Numbered from the stretch's first letter, positions 29,301 through 37,256 are shown. The stretch: 64,000 nt of DNA from Owenia fusiformis (GCA_903813345.2 CAIIXF020000011.1:32604166-32668165); one strand, 5' to 3'. Program-made: numbers and translations. Notes: generated from the sequence alone by a model not told the origin.

Positions 29301-32300
29301 CATGATTTTAATATTCATTTTGTTGAGGGCCCCAGCCGCCCCGTGCAAAGTTTGAAAATATTGTTTAACCATCCAAATAGCATTTTATTTGCCATTATGG
29401 CTGTTATGTACTTAAAGGTGACTACAAAAAAAGTTGTTGGTCTTTATTTTATTGAATTTCCTGCCATTCAGAGGCCCAACTTCTGGATCCACAAGTATAT
29501 CTTGTAAAACACATAATTTTCTATACCATGGGATAATTCAAGTTACTCAGACTAGTGATATTGAATTATCTTAGTTGAAAAGAAATATTTAGCATGTCTA
29601 TTAGAATATATGTACCATTGGTTTTAATTAGAAATATCATTTCAATGATTTTGGGTTAGATAACACAAGCCAAAGTGGTTTAAACTTTGCATAGGGCCTT
29701 TAAAACTGTTAGGGAACACCCTCGCTCAAATTTGTTATGTTGAATGCAGACAAGTTTCTGAAAACAAAATTTATTTTCAGGAGAGTATCCAATCACAACC
29801 TTTACCAACTCGCCAAAGTACACAATTGGATCTCCATCAATTTCTTTGAGTTCTTTCTTTGAGCATGTACTAGTTGGTAGGATAACTGGACTGCAAAATC
29901 TCACAACTGGCACAAGGATTAAAGTTAATGGACCCATGTCTAGTCATGATGTTAAAGTAAGATTAGTCACAATTAGTCACAATGTAACGAAACATGTTAT
30001 CACTCATTTGCTAAAGGCGGATTCAGATCTTGCAAGCAACCTTTCAAAGTTTTGATTTATAGCGGCCTTTATTTCTGAATTGTGTTTATGTCATCTTGTA
30101 TGTAATTCTCATTTCTTAATATTCGTACAATTGTTTTCCTGACACATTTGGTCATTCATGGTTTTAACAGAATAAGGCATTGTTTTCCTGACACATTTGG
30201 TCATTCATTGTTTTACCAGAATAAGGCATTGTTTTCTTGACACATTTGGTCATTCATTGTTTTACCAGAATAAGGAATTGTTTTCTTGACACATTTGGTC
30301 ATTCATGGTTTTACCAGAATAAGGCATTGTTTTCTTGACACATTTGGTCATTCATTGTTTTACCAGAATAAGGCATTGTTTTCTTGACACATTTGGTCAT
30401 TCATGGTTTTACCAGAATAAGGCATTGTTTTCTTGACACATTTGGTCATTCATGGTTTTACCAGAATAAGGCATTGTTTTCTTGACACATTTGGTCATTC
30501 ATGGTTTTACCAGAATAAGGCATTGTTTTCTTGACACATTTGGTCATTCATGGTTTTACCAGAATAAGGCATTGTTTTCTTGACACATTTGGTCATTCAT
30601 GGTTTTACCAGAATAAGGCATTGTTTTCTTGACATATTTGGTCATTCATGGTTTTACCAGAATAAGGCATTGTTTTCTTGACACATTTGGTCATTCATTG
30701 TTTTACCAGAATAAGGCATTGTTTTCTTGACACATTTGGTCATTCATGGTTTTACCAGAATAAGGCATTGTTTTCTTGACACATTTGGTCATTCATGGTT
30801 TTACCAGAATAAGGCATTGTTTTCTTGACACATTTGGTCATTCATGGTTTTACCAGAATAAGGCATTGTTTTCTTGACACATTTGGTCATTCATGGTTTT
30901 ACCAGAATAAGGCATTGTTTTCTTGACATATTTGGTCATTCATGGTTTTACCAGAATAAGGCATTGTTTTCTTGACACATTTTGTCATTCATGGTTTTAC
31001 CAGAATAAGGCATTGTTTTCTTGACACATTTGGTCATTCATGGTTTTACCAGAATAAGGCATTGTTTTCATGACACATTTGGTCATTCATGGTTTTACCA
31101 GAATATATAAGGCATTGTTTTCTTGACACATTTGGTCATTCATGGTTTTACCAGAATAAGGCATTGTTTTCCTGACACATTTGGTCATTCATGGTTTTAC
31201 CAGAATAAGGCATTGTTTTCTTGACACATTTGGTCATTCATGGTTTTAACAGAATAAGGCATTGATTTGGACTTCCATTAGGAGCATCCTTAAGTATGCA
31301 CACAACCCCTAGCAAATGAAACAATAGATTACCAGTAAAGTGTGCCTTTAAGTCCTCTTAAATAGCACAGTGTTTGTTAAATAGGTATTTCCATATGTTG
31401 ATTTTGGGTACATTCACCTTTTAAACATTGAACTTCATATGACCTACCTCAAAGTCTGAAGAATATCATATTAAGATAATTTTTTGATCATCAATATCAG
31501 TTAATTCTTAAACAATCAAAGTGGTGTTCATAGCACACTTTTATGAAATTTATCTTGAGAGATACAATAAACCTCTTCAGTTCTTACCATCCATTGACTG
31601 TATCCTTAAGTTGAAAGAACTAATTGGTCAAATATGATTTATTAATAAAAAAACATGCTTTGATAAATCATGAAATGGGCCAGACTATAAGAAGTTTAAA
31701 AAATTCTGTTCTAGATTAAGAATGCGGTCCGGGAATTCTGTGACTCGAGTGTGTACAGAATGACAAAGCCTCAACCTTCAGGATTTAACTTGAGATATGA
31801 AGTATCAGTATCAATTGAAGATGATTTACCCCTATGTCTGGATAATTCATCTTACGTTGCTGTCATTCCACCAACATTCACCGCAGAAATGACAGGTTTG
31901 TTTGTTTATTGTTGTCTGGGGAAACCATTTGAACTGCTGAAATTGTCTTAACAACACATCTTACATTTTACCACCATTCAACCAAGCTTCACTCTGAAAT
32001 CTCAAGAACCCTTTCCATCAACTGCCTTTCCATTATATAATCTCAAGAACCCTTTCCATCAACTGCCTTTCCATTGTATAATCTCAAGAACCCTTTCCAC
32101 CAACTGCCTTTCCATTATATAATCTCAAGAACCCCTTCCATCAACTGCCTTTCCATTATATGAACTCAAGAACCCTTTCCATCAACTGCCTTTCCATTGT
32201 ATAATCTCAAGAACCCTTTCCATCAACTGCCTTTCCATTATATAAACTCAAGAACCCTTTCCACCAACTGCCTTTCCATTATATAATCTCAAGAACCCCT

Positions 32301-35300
32301 TCCATCAACTGCCTTTCCATTATATGAACTCAAGAACATTTTCTTTGTTTGTGTTGTCACAATGATAATGTCTAGAAATAGTGAATATCACTTACATGAA
32401 ATTTTTATCACTCTTGTGTTTTGGAATCGGGGTTAAAGACTGAGTCTGGTTAAGCATAAATAATGCCCATTTGTAGGTATAGGATGTGATGAGATTGGAT
32501 GGAGAAAGAATTTATCCACGGATTCTAGCTGCTTTAAATTAGTTTCTACAGTACATCACTCATGGGACGCTGCAAGGTTAGCCTGTATCGCTGAGGGGGC
32601 AGACTTAGCCACTTTCTCGAGCCAGCGACAGCAAAACTTTATTTTGCAATTAGGTTTGTTTCTTATCTTCCTCATTTAAAACATATTTTTCATTATTAGT
32701 CAAGCTTGCAATTGTACAATTGGTAAGAACTGGACCACCCTATGCAGACAGAGCCTGTGGGAAATATTGGGTGCGGAGCAAATGAGCGGAGGGTGCGGAG
32801 CTAACGGTCATTTTTGAATTTAAATTTGGGATATTTCTGAAATTAAGCCGTTTTGGGACTTCAAATATACCAAGATATGTGTATTTGACACCAAATATCA
32901 ATACAATTGTGAAAATAGTAGCGCAATTCATTCTATAGCGACGCAGTGTGCCTTAAACCTTTCCCAGACCTATATATTTTGAAATTATCCTTTTAATACT
33001 GAGTCCCCAGCATTCATAAGAAATGGTGTTCAAGGTACACTATCTATACAAATTATTTTTGCATCTTGGAAGCCAGGCAGTATCTGTGTGATTTTATAAA
33101 AATTCGGAAATGTTTTTCAGATAGAGCCCCCTCTAAATATTGGGTGCGGAGGAGCTCCATAAACGTACCTCCGCACCCAATATTTAGAGGGGGCTCATAT
33201 CTGAAGAACATTTCCGAATTTTTATAAAATCACACAGATACTGCCTGGCTTCCAAGATGCAAAAATAATTTGCATGGGTAGTGTATCTTGAACACCATTT
33301 TTTATGAATGCTGGGGACACACTTATTAAAAGGATAGTCTCAAAATATATAAGTTTGGGAAAAGTTTAAGGCATACTGCGTCGCTATAAAATGAATTGCA
33401 CTACTATTTTCACAATTTTGTTGATATTTGGTGTCAAATACACATATCTTGGTATATTTGAAGTCCCAAAACGGCTTAGTTTCAGAAATATCCCAATTTT
33501 AAATTCAAAAATGACCGTTAGCTCCGCACCCTCCGCTCATTTGCGCCGCACCCAATATTTCCCACAGGCTCTGTCTGCATAGGGTGTGGACGTGCTTATC
33601 AAATTAGGCAACCAGTGGATATTGCTATCCCCACTCCTGGGAATTGCAAAATAAATACATTTTGTTCATGCCGTGTACATCATCATTTTCAAATCACCCC
33701 ACAAAAACTGCAAGATTTCAATTCACAAGTAGTGGTATAGTAGTGGTGATTTGAAAAATCATGCAACCATAATTGCTTGACAGGGGGGGGGGTAACCCCA
33801 GGTAATGAATATGCTTACATCAATTAAAACATCACAACAATGTGTAATTTTTGAAAGCTAACTGGTGAGAAATCGCGTAAATGAAGGTGGTACTCAAGAG
33901 ACGTAATTATATATGTTAACTCTTAAGCTCTTGGGCTTTCCCCCTCTTGTTGTTTGAAATTCTGTCATTTTGTAGATTATAACAAAGTTTTTTGAGGAAT
34001 GTGTATCTAAATATTAACGGCATATTAACAATACACTTATCAAATGGCCATTTTGTGACATATTGAATGATTATTATTATTATATCTTTATATTATTCAT
34101 GACATTAATGATAACAATTTATGTGTGATCCTGAAAATTGGAGAAAACTTGTGACAACTTATGCATAACTAGTATCTCCATGTATTTTCAGCACATAGTG
34201 GCTCACTTATCTGGATAGGCTTAACCAGCAAGTTGAATGATATAGGCCGATGGGAATGGATCAATGGCACATCATATGAGGGCTATATTACTACAAAATA
34301 TTTATCTTATACTGCAGAGTGTGCTTACTTAAGCCAAACTGGAATAGCTCCTGAAGCTTGTAGTCAAAGTAACACTGTAGTATGTGAAAGGAGAGGTAAT
34401 GCTGTGATGAGTAACATATTAAGAGTCATTATTTTCGATTAAATATTGGGTACCCAGTATTTCATCACAGTTCAGTTGATTTATATGTCGCCACCTCATA
34501 TTGTTATAATCTCCAACGTTTTTTGTGGACAGTGTTCCGCAGTGTGGTGGTGATTCTGAGTTTGGTGGTTGGTGTTCGGCATTCAATGTCTGTAACAAAT
34601 GGCAGGTGGTGACATTTTGCATGTTAATGCCTCGTCAAAAATTTTGTTAAACTCATGATTTGGGAGATGTTATCCTTTGATCAGATATATCCCATAGGTT
34701 TCATAACACTTGATATGTGAACAAAATAATTGTCCAATGATGGACTAGGTGAGGTGTATATGTATGTAGTATCTTCCAAAACCTCAAAAATATGATAAAT
34801 ACCAAAAATTGACGATTTAAAGGACAATGAGTTGTCCATGACAATGTGTTGATGGTCTAAGTACAATTTTCAAATGTATATGCATTTTTTATTTGTAGAT
34901 TGCACAAAACCATGTTGCACGAATACATATCATGATTTTGCAATCACTGGCTACAATGATTTAACAATACAAAAAGTTACAATGTCTCAGTGTATAGATA
35001 CATGTGCCACAAGTAATGCATGTGAAAATGTTGAATACTGGTCAGGGGACAACTCATGTGTTATATCTGAAACCAGTTTGAAAGATGCAGTGGCTACAGA
35101 TATTGGCAGTTTAAACATTGATAAGAGAGTGAATTTCTATGAGACCCATTGTAGTAAGTAATAAAATGAACATTAACAATACAAGGGAGGGACAGAGTCA
35201 CAGTGTGTTCAGAGTATTTTTGAACATTTTCAATATTTTTACTGTCATCATTCCACACCATGCCTATTTTCTTAAAAAACCAACAGTTGTAAGGAATAGT

Positions 35301-36723
35301 TTATTTTACATTTCAAATTGACCCCAGAATGCTATTAAACATTCATTGATTCTTTTCAAATTAAGTTGTTTCATTCATATTTAGAAAATGGTAAGATCGT
35401 GTAATCAGCCAAATGACATTACAATGACATTGAATCTTGTCGCTTAACTACAGGTACCTACCTCCCATAATGCCCATTTCACTGGTTGTTTTTTCAGAGG
35501 CCTGTAGGGGAAATGATATAGTCCCCCATGATTCTGATTCTAACACATACTACAAGTGTATAGATGGTGTTTATGTGGAACACCAATGTCAAAGTGGTAT
35601 GTACATGGATTATCAGGAAAGTGTGTGTGTTGAGTTACCTGTGTTAACACCACTAGAAATGCAGTATGGCTTTGGGTCCTTATTCATAACTAACTGTGAA
35701 GCTACTACACCACAAAGTACTGTAACTACAACTCAAAGTACTGTAACTACAACTCAAAGTACTGTAACTACAATTCAAAGTACTGTAACTACAATGCAAA
35801 GTACTGTAACTATGCTAGAAAGTAATGTTACTATACCACAAAGTACTGTTACTACACCACAAAGTACTGTAACTACAACTGAAAGTACTGTTACTACACC
35901 ACAAAGTACTGTTACTACACCACAAAGTACTGTTACTACAACTGAGAGTACTGTTATTACACCACAAAGTACTGTAACTACAACACAAAGTACTGTTACT
36001 ACACCACAAAGTACTGTTACTATGCCACAAAGTACTGTTACTACACCACAAAGTACTGTTACTATGCCACAAAGTACTGTTACTACACCACAAAGTACTG
36101 TAACTACAACTGAAAGTACTGTTACTACACCACAAAGTACTGTTACTACACCACAAAGTACTGTTACTACAACTGAGAGTACTGTTATTACACCACAAAG
36201 TACTGTAACTACAACACAAAGTACTGTTACTACACCACAAAGTACTGTTACTACAACTGGAAGTACTGTTACTACACCACAAAGTACTGCTACTACAACA
36301 CAACGTACTGTTACTACTACACCACAAATTACTGTTACTAAACCACAAAGTACTGTTACTACAACTGAAAGTACTGTTACTACACCACAAAGTACAGTTA
36401 CTACACTAAAAAGAACTGTTACTAAAAATACTGTAACCACACCTCCAAGCCATGTTAATACATCACAGAGAATTTCTTTGACATCAGATAGAAATCACTT
36501 CTTTCAAATTGTCTTTAATCCGATAACTAGAATAAATGAACATGCAGTTGCTAAGCAACGTCAGGAACCTGTTTTTACTGATTCTGACAAAAGGCCATTG
36601 TCCATTGCTGTGGGGACCCTGGGTTCAATCGTGCTTATTGTGATATTTGGCGGAATCGTTATATCTGACCTGGGAACCTTGAAGAGGCAAATATATCAAT
36701 TTTCACCTTGTCTGAAACACTGA
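8316..36723 (+). CDS. Multidomain extracellular/membrane protein: signal peptide, PLAT-like, TSP1, unknown module, C-type lectin, PAN/apple, peritrophin-like, mucin repeat, TM
   Basis: Exons read: 8316-8379, 8833-8971, 9630-9759, 28114-28216, 28840-29028, 29781-29956, 31715-31895, 32477-32653, 34192-34395, 34899-35153 and 35498-36723. The frame is continuous across all of them. Exon 1 is a signal peptide (MESIMNLAVIVFLAGL). Exons 2-4 resemble a PLAT/LH2 beta-sandwich (VKTGDLGNGTEGVSIVI, then a DSFEIDGPDIDVE-like strand and WNLIKIVIKDV). Exon 5 is a thrombospondin type 1 repeat (GGWGPWMKYTSSVCSRTCGS). Exons 6-7 are unrecognised. Exons 8-9 form a C-type lectin domain (SWDAARLAC; SLIWIGL; RWEWINGT; VVCER). 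Exon 10 is PAN/apple-like, and exon 11 starts with a four-cysteine chitin-binding-like module, followed by a Thr/Ser mucin repeat and a TM helix (IAVGTLGSIVLIVIFGGIVI). The CTLD lacks a clear EPN or QPD sugar-specificity triplet, so its ligand is unknown. I infer a cell-surface adhesion or mucin-like receptor. Confidence 0.8.
9077..9395. mobile_element. MITE-like inverted-repeat element, intron 2 of the mosaic gene
   Basis: The ends GTTAGGGCCAGATCTGCCCC (9077-) and its near-complement ending CAGATCTGCCTTCCCTAAC (to 9395) face each other about 320 bp apart around an AT-rich core without coding potential. I see no clear target-site duplication, so the family is unknown. Confidence 0.45.
10708..11091. 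mobile_element. Inverted-repeat element with a degenerate internal duplication
   Basis: GACGATTCTTGGTTTGGAGA at 10708 is answered by the imperfect complement TTCTCCAAACCGAGAATCGT ending near 11091. Inside, a block of about 190 bp (ATCCCTGCTTC.GAC through AATATTTCTA.ATTTTTC) occurs twice, near 10757 and 10950. This suggests a small non-autonomous transposon with internal duplication. No coding sequence was found. Confidence 0.4.
11145..11300. repeat. 31-bp minisatellite, about five copies
   Basis: The unit is based on GTGATCCAAAAATGGAGATA followed by AACCAAGATAT. It runs nearly head to tail in intron 3 of the mosaic gene, with a shorter last copy. Confidence 0.75.
11630..14165. repeat. 55-bp satellite array, about 46 copies
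   Basis: A 55-bp unit containing AATGGGTAGACCATTGTATT, TTACAAGTAGACCAATC and a CTGTCATGCTGAAAC block repeats head to tail through intron 3 of the mosaic gene. Phase shifts occur only in a variant with extra TGGTGAATCAATCGG sequence, found in pairs near 12660/12720 and 13054/13114. Those pairs show that a multi-unit block was itself duplicated. There are no unique spacers, and occasional short open frames are by-products of the period. Confidence 0.93.
14166..14424. other. Unique spacer between the satellite and the LTR element
   Basis: This is AT-rich intronic sequence with no gene or repeat seen. It ends with TTAT at 14425-14428, the left copy of the LTR element's target duplication. Confidence 0.5.
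14429..16317 (-). repeat. 3' LTR of the Gypsy element
   Basis: On the plus strand it begins TGTCGCGCGCCAGACTCC and ends AATTTTGTCACA. It is matched along its length by 23471-25361. It contains a CRE-like TGACGTCA (15703-15710), an AAGATGGCGGAC motif like a YY1 site, and, in element sense, TATAAATG near 15569-15576. Much of it is built from GCTCTG/CTCTGC-rich short repeats. Confidence 0.95.
16318..16329 (-). other. Polypurine tract of the Gypsy element
   Basis: Read in element sense, GGGAGGAGGGAG directly precedes the 3' LTR, the expected place and composition of the plus-strand primer for reverse transcription. Confidence 0.85.
16525..23433 (-). CDS. Gag-Pol polyprotein of a Ty3/Gypsy retrotransposon (2302 aa, single frame)
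   Basis: The product would build retrotransposon particles, copy the RNA and integrate the DNA. Approximate residues: a proline/charge-rich N-terminal region with coiled-coil potential (1-500), capsid-like Gag (about 514-700), and two CCHC zinc knuckles (CRKCGEEGHTVKRC near 752, CFNCSEAGHMAVEC near 771). Then come an aspartic protease (LIDTGAVVSLMS near 847), reverse transcriptase (CVDYRKLN near 1330; YLDDVI near 1436) and RNase H (DTDAS near 1579). The integrase has an HHCC finger (about 1829-1862) and D, D, E residues near 1892, 1954 and 1987; a GPY/F-like module lies near 2131. A basic tail of about 130 residues with RKRK and KPKVRRKK follows, and no chromodomain is seen. Gag and Pol are fused without a frameshift or stop, so any Gag:Pol ratio control must act after translation. 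Confidence 0.95.
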   Translation of the reverse strand: MERSMEMSEAGRSPRTSDHGGSIDDPMGIPKGRTLRRTPEPDDTVVFKGGPRNLELETQDTLPLEPRDSVLDPEKYGAMGGAERCLHVPEQRPWPRGAQDSTGYWSESRMQSRMQSEFTPSKFRTPGILGRQDQPLPVTSTEIKSDRGVSRKPTSSEYAQKKSKLELIKVEQDVESLKQDVLGIKDELVSQTFQTRQQLHHQEENLRQTQEGMKLEIRQGQEEMKFDLTRQMGQLHETLVKLAPSIASSRCSTPRRRSSKSHTDLREKEFEADILSEGAPQKQLQETTRKLSLITREDNPQLSTGRWQDQLPMPATRRSPPRLQEPIQSWREERPPPPKQEMPEREKWQRIPGTHADEPRSRISFPEIKTPERSKVPETAKWVEHLQQPSYCPMPVDDQEMEARDSKSCPVPGFHEAPVGMFPVSKPWSLRRQDRVFIPAERPETQPMGVSPERRPAPTIPDQDTTEGVPGKLTGKSGDSAAEETNRALLIAEQAMKMCEKALSTSNNEKKTKIKPTQLFDGKTPWLDYKVYFQNCIDCNGWSDEEKRQQLTNQLRGDAQQVVQELEQGHSYDELIEALTKRFGPGEKASMYEAELNTRTRKPKESLQSLGQSIRRLAALAYPEMPRSSQDRLARKCYENAITDDEVRAAVHRRDPKSLDQAIEEAQKEEAYLESERIRKGLKPRQRDHHITAVTNDSQEEKLLKMMKEFQEGIQKGVQEGIQKGMTKELRELKDGIKEIAGTVKTSKEKREPFICRKCGEEGHTVKRCPLIICFNCSEAGHMAVECRRPKKKREWDNDHSRANSSSTVNPVHFLDRSGQEVTNPERADNVGKVVAMVKICGVTMEFLIDTGAVVSLMSLHSFNRIYYRDRPKLKSAKDVLLQADGSPLASYGSCKLEVDLDGRITPLDITIAEIGQDGILGTDYLLASKANIKYGSLQMNFQDPEDSSEANTKGEVQSCSSSLLGETSPFSIRRLESSPTPPQETSEKQGDLEKEVIPIDSDEAEITCVPETDVEDDDEPTCLPGLGKLFDSRRAAGVSHMAPETVIQEPAVSTPDTKREDSCSPTVLVCGREDYLVCTVAEGVEVPPFSKQMVTLRVEGAEDSNLDGVLEQAPKWTTRDLELVSGLIHTENGLSSAEVWNDSPLPLYVGEGRLIGHFTSSIAGVYTMPGQTRGVNQVKWRDESLDHSLSSRVMEDESHILDIKTEDGMRGAALESRAPDAHEEIKLPEYLQDLMQRSTEGLQEHQKEAVKRLLYSYQDVFAATDGDLGRTTWARHSIPTGDAQPIKQSYRRLAPGRQEEVDSQVQDLLKRGVIEDSQSPWSSPIVLVKKKDGTWRLCVDYRKLNSVTKKDAFPIPNIAETLDLMGACDYFSCLDLCSGYWQLEVDPADREKTAFSVRGGQYQWVVMPFGLTGAPSTFSRLMEKVLHGLTLRTSLVYLDDVITYADKFEVAVERLQEIFGRFREAGLRLKPSKCSLFRRKVEFLGHIVSRDGVTPNPAKVEQILQYPIPNTLKQVRQFLGGVSYYRRHIKDFAHIAGPLHDLTKKNAIFIWTHDCQKAMDELKQRLVTAPIMGYPQNGCTYILDTDASLEAIGAVLSQEQDGEEKVLYYASKRLNRQERNYCVTRRELLAVVNYTKYFKQYLYGVRFRLRTDHSSLRWLVNFKEPEGQLARWIQSLQEFQYEVEYRPGEKHQNADLMSRVPCKQCSHCNGQCVTTEADDTLDDVVLAVSLKPEWTLERIAEAQREDVNLAPLLKVFESGKAQIPWEQISSKSTVTKSLWSQWDRLRMEKGVLCRLWESEDGSKQQYQVVTPAVLQPRILELSHSAKTAGHYGVKRTLARCRERFYWVELSSDVRSYCRACQICSSRRNPRPTRKAPLQQVRVGAPMERWGIDVLGPFPMTPRGNTVLLVCVDHFTKLPEVFPLPDQKAPTVASKLVDEVCCRWGIPKQLHSDQGRNFESAVFGEVCKLMGVEKTRTTPFHPESNGLVERYNGTLVDNIVKLLAPAYEQEDWDLQVPIALMAYRTSVHEATGETPSMMMVGREMCAPMEQMIETPVLPPLETDYALSLRQRMEVVHERARTQLDLATERQKSRYNRSADQRVYQLGDPVWLRNKQRRVGKSPKLQPRWIGPYQIVGRLSPVIYRIKEKKTGKPKVVHQNLLKPFECKLPATWSRWISADEEPECASLPEQPLTDLKRIEDETPSLRKRKMDSESLSSPSPKKVKPKVRRKKANEGKVVESKSSFREELPRKSEDSSMDDHERSELQQSSREKKPPRPTRRRHVPTYLKDYSCVVSAPADIRD
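23452..23469 (-). other. Primer binding site of the Gypsy element, probably tRNA-Leu
   Basis: In element sense, one base after the 5' LTR comes TGGTGGGAGCGGTGGGAT. Its complement ends CCACCGCTCCCACCA, which matches the familiar tRNA-Leu 3' end (CCCACCGCTGCCACCA) with one difference. The tRNA assignment is from memory. Confidence 0.65.
23471..25361 (-). repeat. 5' LTR of the Gypsy element
   Basis: Copy of 14429-16317 with one additional TA in the run at about 23738-23747. In element sense it carries the promoter. TATAAATG at about 24611-24618 and a TGACGTCA near 24748 are the visible candidates for core and enhancer elements. Confidence 0.95.
25474..26506. mobile_element. Degraded Tc1/mariner-like transposon with long terminal inverted repeats
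   Basis: The ends CAGGGTGTTCCAAAAGTAAC and GTTACTTTTGGAACACCCTG are inverted and flanked by TA (25472-25473 and 26507-26508), the target of the Tc1/mariner superfamily. The inverted similarity extends about 190 bp inward, up to ACCCGGGGCAA / TTGCCCCGGGT. Minus-strand fragments resembling a transposase C terminus (QLALRDMSSNGFTRVFGSW) are broken by stops, so the copy is dead. Confidence 0.75.
26509..28113. other. Remainder of intron 3 of the mosaic gene
   Basis: AT-rich intronic sequence. No exon, RNA gene or repeat array was recognised before the acceptor at 28113. Confidence 0.5.
28535..28775. repeat. Imperfect minisatellite of about 27 bp, intron 4 of the mosaic gene
   Basis: A block of the form ATTATCAGGTATTGAATATGCCTGA is repeated about nine times with indels, just before the TSP1 exon. 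Confidence 0.75.
28840..29028 (+). CDS. Exon 5 of the mosaic gene: thrombospondin type 1 repeat
   Basis: A 189-bp exon, phase 1 at both ends, encodes one TSP1 repeat with the Trp ladder start (GGWGPWMKYTSS), CSRTCGSG and later cysteines up to CNTQCC. It is a symmetrical module of the type moved by exon shuffling. Confidence 0.85.
30127..31267. repeat. 49-bp minisatellite, about 23 copies, intron 6 of the mosaic gene
   Basis: The unit includes GCATTGTTTTCTTGACACAT, TTGGTCATTCATGG and TTTTACCAGAATAAG. The copies are nearly identical, and one carries an extra TATA (near 31105), so the array expanded recently. Confidence 0.93.
31990..32336. repeat. 41-bp minisatellite, about eight copies, intron 7 of the mosaic gene
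   Basis: The unit contains TCTCAAGAACCCTTTCCATC and AACTGCCTTTCCATTATATAA. It starts about 95 bp after the exon ending at 31895. Confidence 0.9.
32477..34395 (+). CDS. Exons 8 and 9 of the mosaic gene: C-type lectin domain
   Basis: Exon 32477-32653 gives the first half: GCDEIGWRKNLSTDSSCFKL, then SWDAARLACIAEGADLATF. Exon 34192-34395 gives the second half: SLIWIGLTSK, RWEWINGTSYEGY and the terminal VVCER. The cysteine and WIGL/WxW framework is that of a C-type lectin fold. The usual EPN, QPD and WND calcium/sugar signatures are not apparent, so carbohydrate binding is doubtful. The 1.5-kb intron between the halves contains a palindromic transposon. Confidence 0.85.
32736..33586. mobile_element. 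Palindromic fold-back transposon, 851 bp, with 5-bp target duplication
   Basis: The left arm starts CACCCTATGCAGACAGAGCC and the right arm ends with its exact complement. The two arms are complementary with scattered mismatches over some 420 bp each, meeting near 33160. TGGAC flanks both sides (32731-32735 and 33587-33591). No transposase is encoded. The 5-bp duplication with termini beginning CAC is compatible with a Transib-type element, but that assignment is only suggestive. Confidence 0.8.
34515..34632. repeat. Copy of a dispersed short repeat (see also 53886-54003)
   Basis: GGTTGGTGTTCGGCAT and TCTGTAACAAATGGCAGGTG followed by ACATTTTGCATGTTAATG recur at 53886-54003. A partial copy (TTTGGTGGTTGGTGTTTGGCA) lies near 1320. 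This is an interspersed family of unknown class. Confidence 0.6.
34899..35153 (+). CDS. Exon 10 of the mosaic gene: PAN/apple-like domain
   Basis: A 255-bp exon with phase 1 at both ends. It encodes a cysteine pattern with YHDFAITGYNDLTI, CIDTCATSNACENVEYW and a terminal Cys, like PAN/apple adhesion modules. Confidence 0.65.
35498..36723 (+). CDS. Exon 11 of the mosaic gene: peritrophin-like module, mucin repeat and TM helix
   Basis: The exon opens with a four-cysteine module (ACRGNDIVPHDS; TYYKCIDG; CQSGMYMDYQESVC) resembling chitin-binding peritrophin-A domains, which usually have six cysteines. Thr/Ser-rich repeats and a single TM helix follow. The last residues before TAA (QFSPCLKH) are encoded by the first unit of the downstream minisatellite, so the true cytoplasmic end may differ or have been replaced. 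Confidence 0.75.
35704..36430 (+). repeat. Coding minisatellite, 21-bp unit (STVTTPQ/TTESTV), about 34 copies
   Basis: A 21-bp unit encoding seven residues of the type STVTTPQ, STVTTTE or STVTTTQ makes a Thr/Ser stalk suited to dense O-glycosylation. A block with the pattern TE-PQ-PQ-TE-PQ-TQ-PQ occurs twice (from about 35876 and about 36101), a sign of higher-order duplication. The antisense strand is also open over 221 codons only because of the period. Confidence 0.93.
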
Positions 36724-37256
36724 TAATGATAATTTTCACCTTGTTTGAAACACTGTTAATGATAATTTGTACCTCGTTTAAAACACTGATAATGATAATT
36801 TTCACCTTGTTTGAAACACTGATAATGATAATTTTCACCTTGTTTGAAACACTGATAATGATAATTTTCACCTTGTTTGAAACACTGTTAATTTTCACCT
36901 CGTTTGTTTTACCTTGTTTGAAACACTGATAACAATGATAATTTTCACCTTGTTTGAAACACTGATAATTTTCACCTTGTCTGAAACTCTGACAATGATA
37001 ATTTTCACCTTGTTTGAAACACTGATAATGATAATTTTCACTTTGTTTGAAACACTGATAATTTTCACCTCGTTTGAAATGCTGATAATTTTCACCTTGT
37101 TTGAAACACTGATAACAATGATAATTTTCACCTTGTTTGAAACACTGATAATTTTCACCTTGTTTGAAACACTGATAATTTTCACCTTGTTTGAAACTCT
37201 GATGATTTTCACCTTGTTTGAAATGCTGATAATTTTCACCTTATTTGGAACACTGA
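36695..37256. repeat. Minisatellite of about 22-37 bp at the 3' end of the mosaic gene
   Basis: Units of AATTTTCACCTTGTTTGAAA plus CACTGATAATGAT repeat about 17 times with variable length. They begin inside the last codons of the reading frame and continue through the presumed 3' UTR. Confidence 0.9.

Noticed and set aside
35775..36440. Antisense open frame of 221 codons rich in Val/Cys
   Set aside because: It mirrors the 21-bp sense repeat; the sense frame continues from a spliced, domain-bearing exon and ends in a TM helix.
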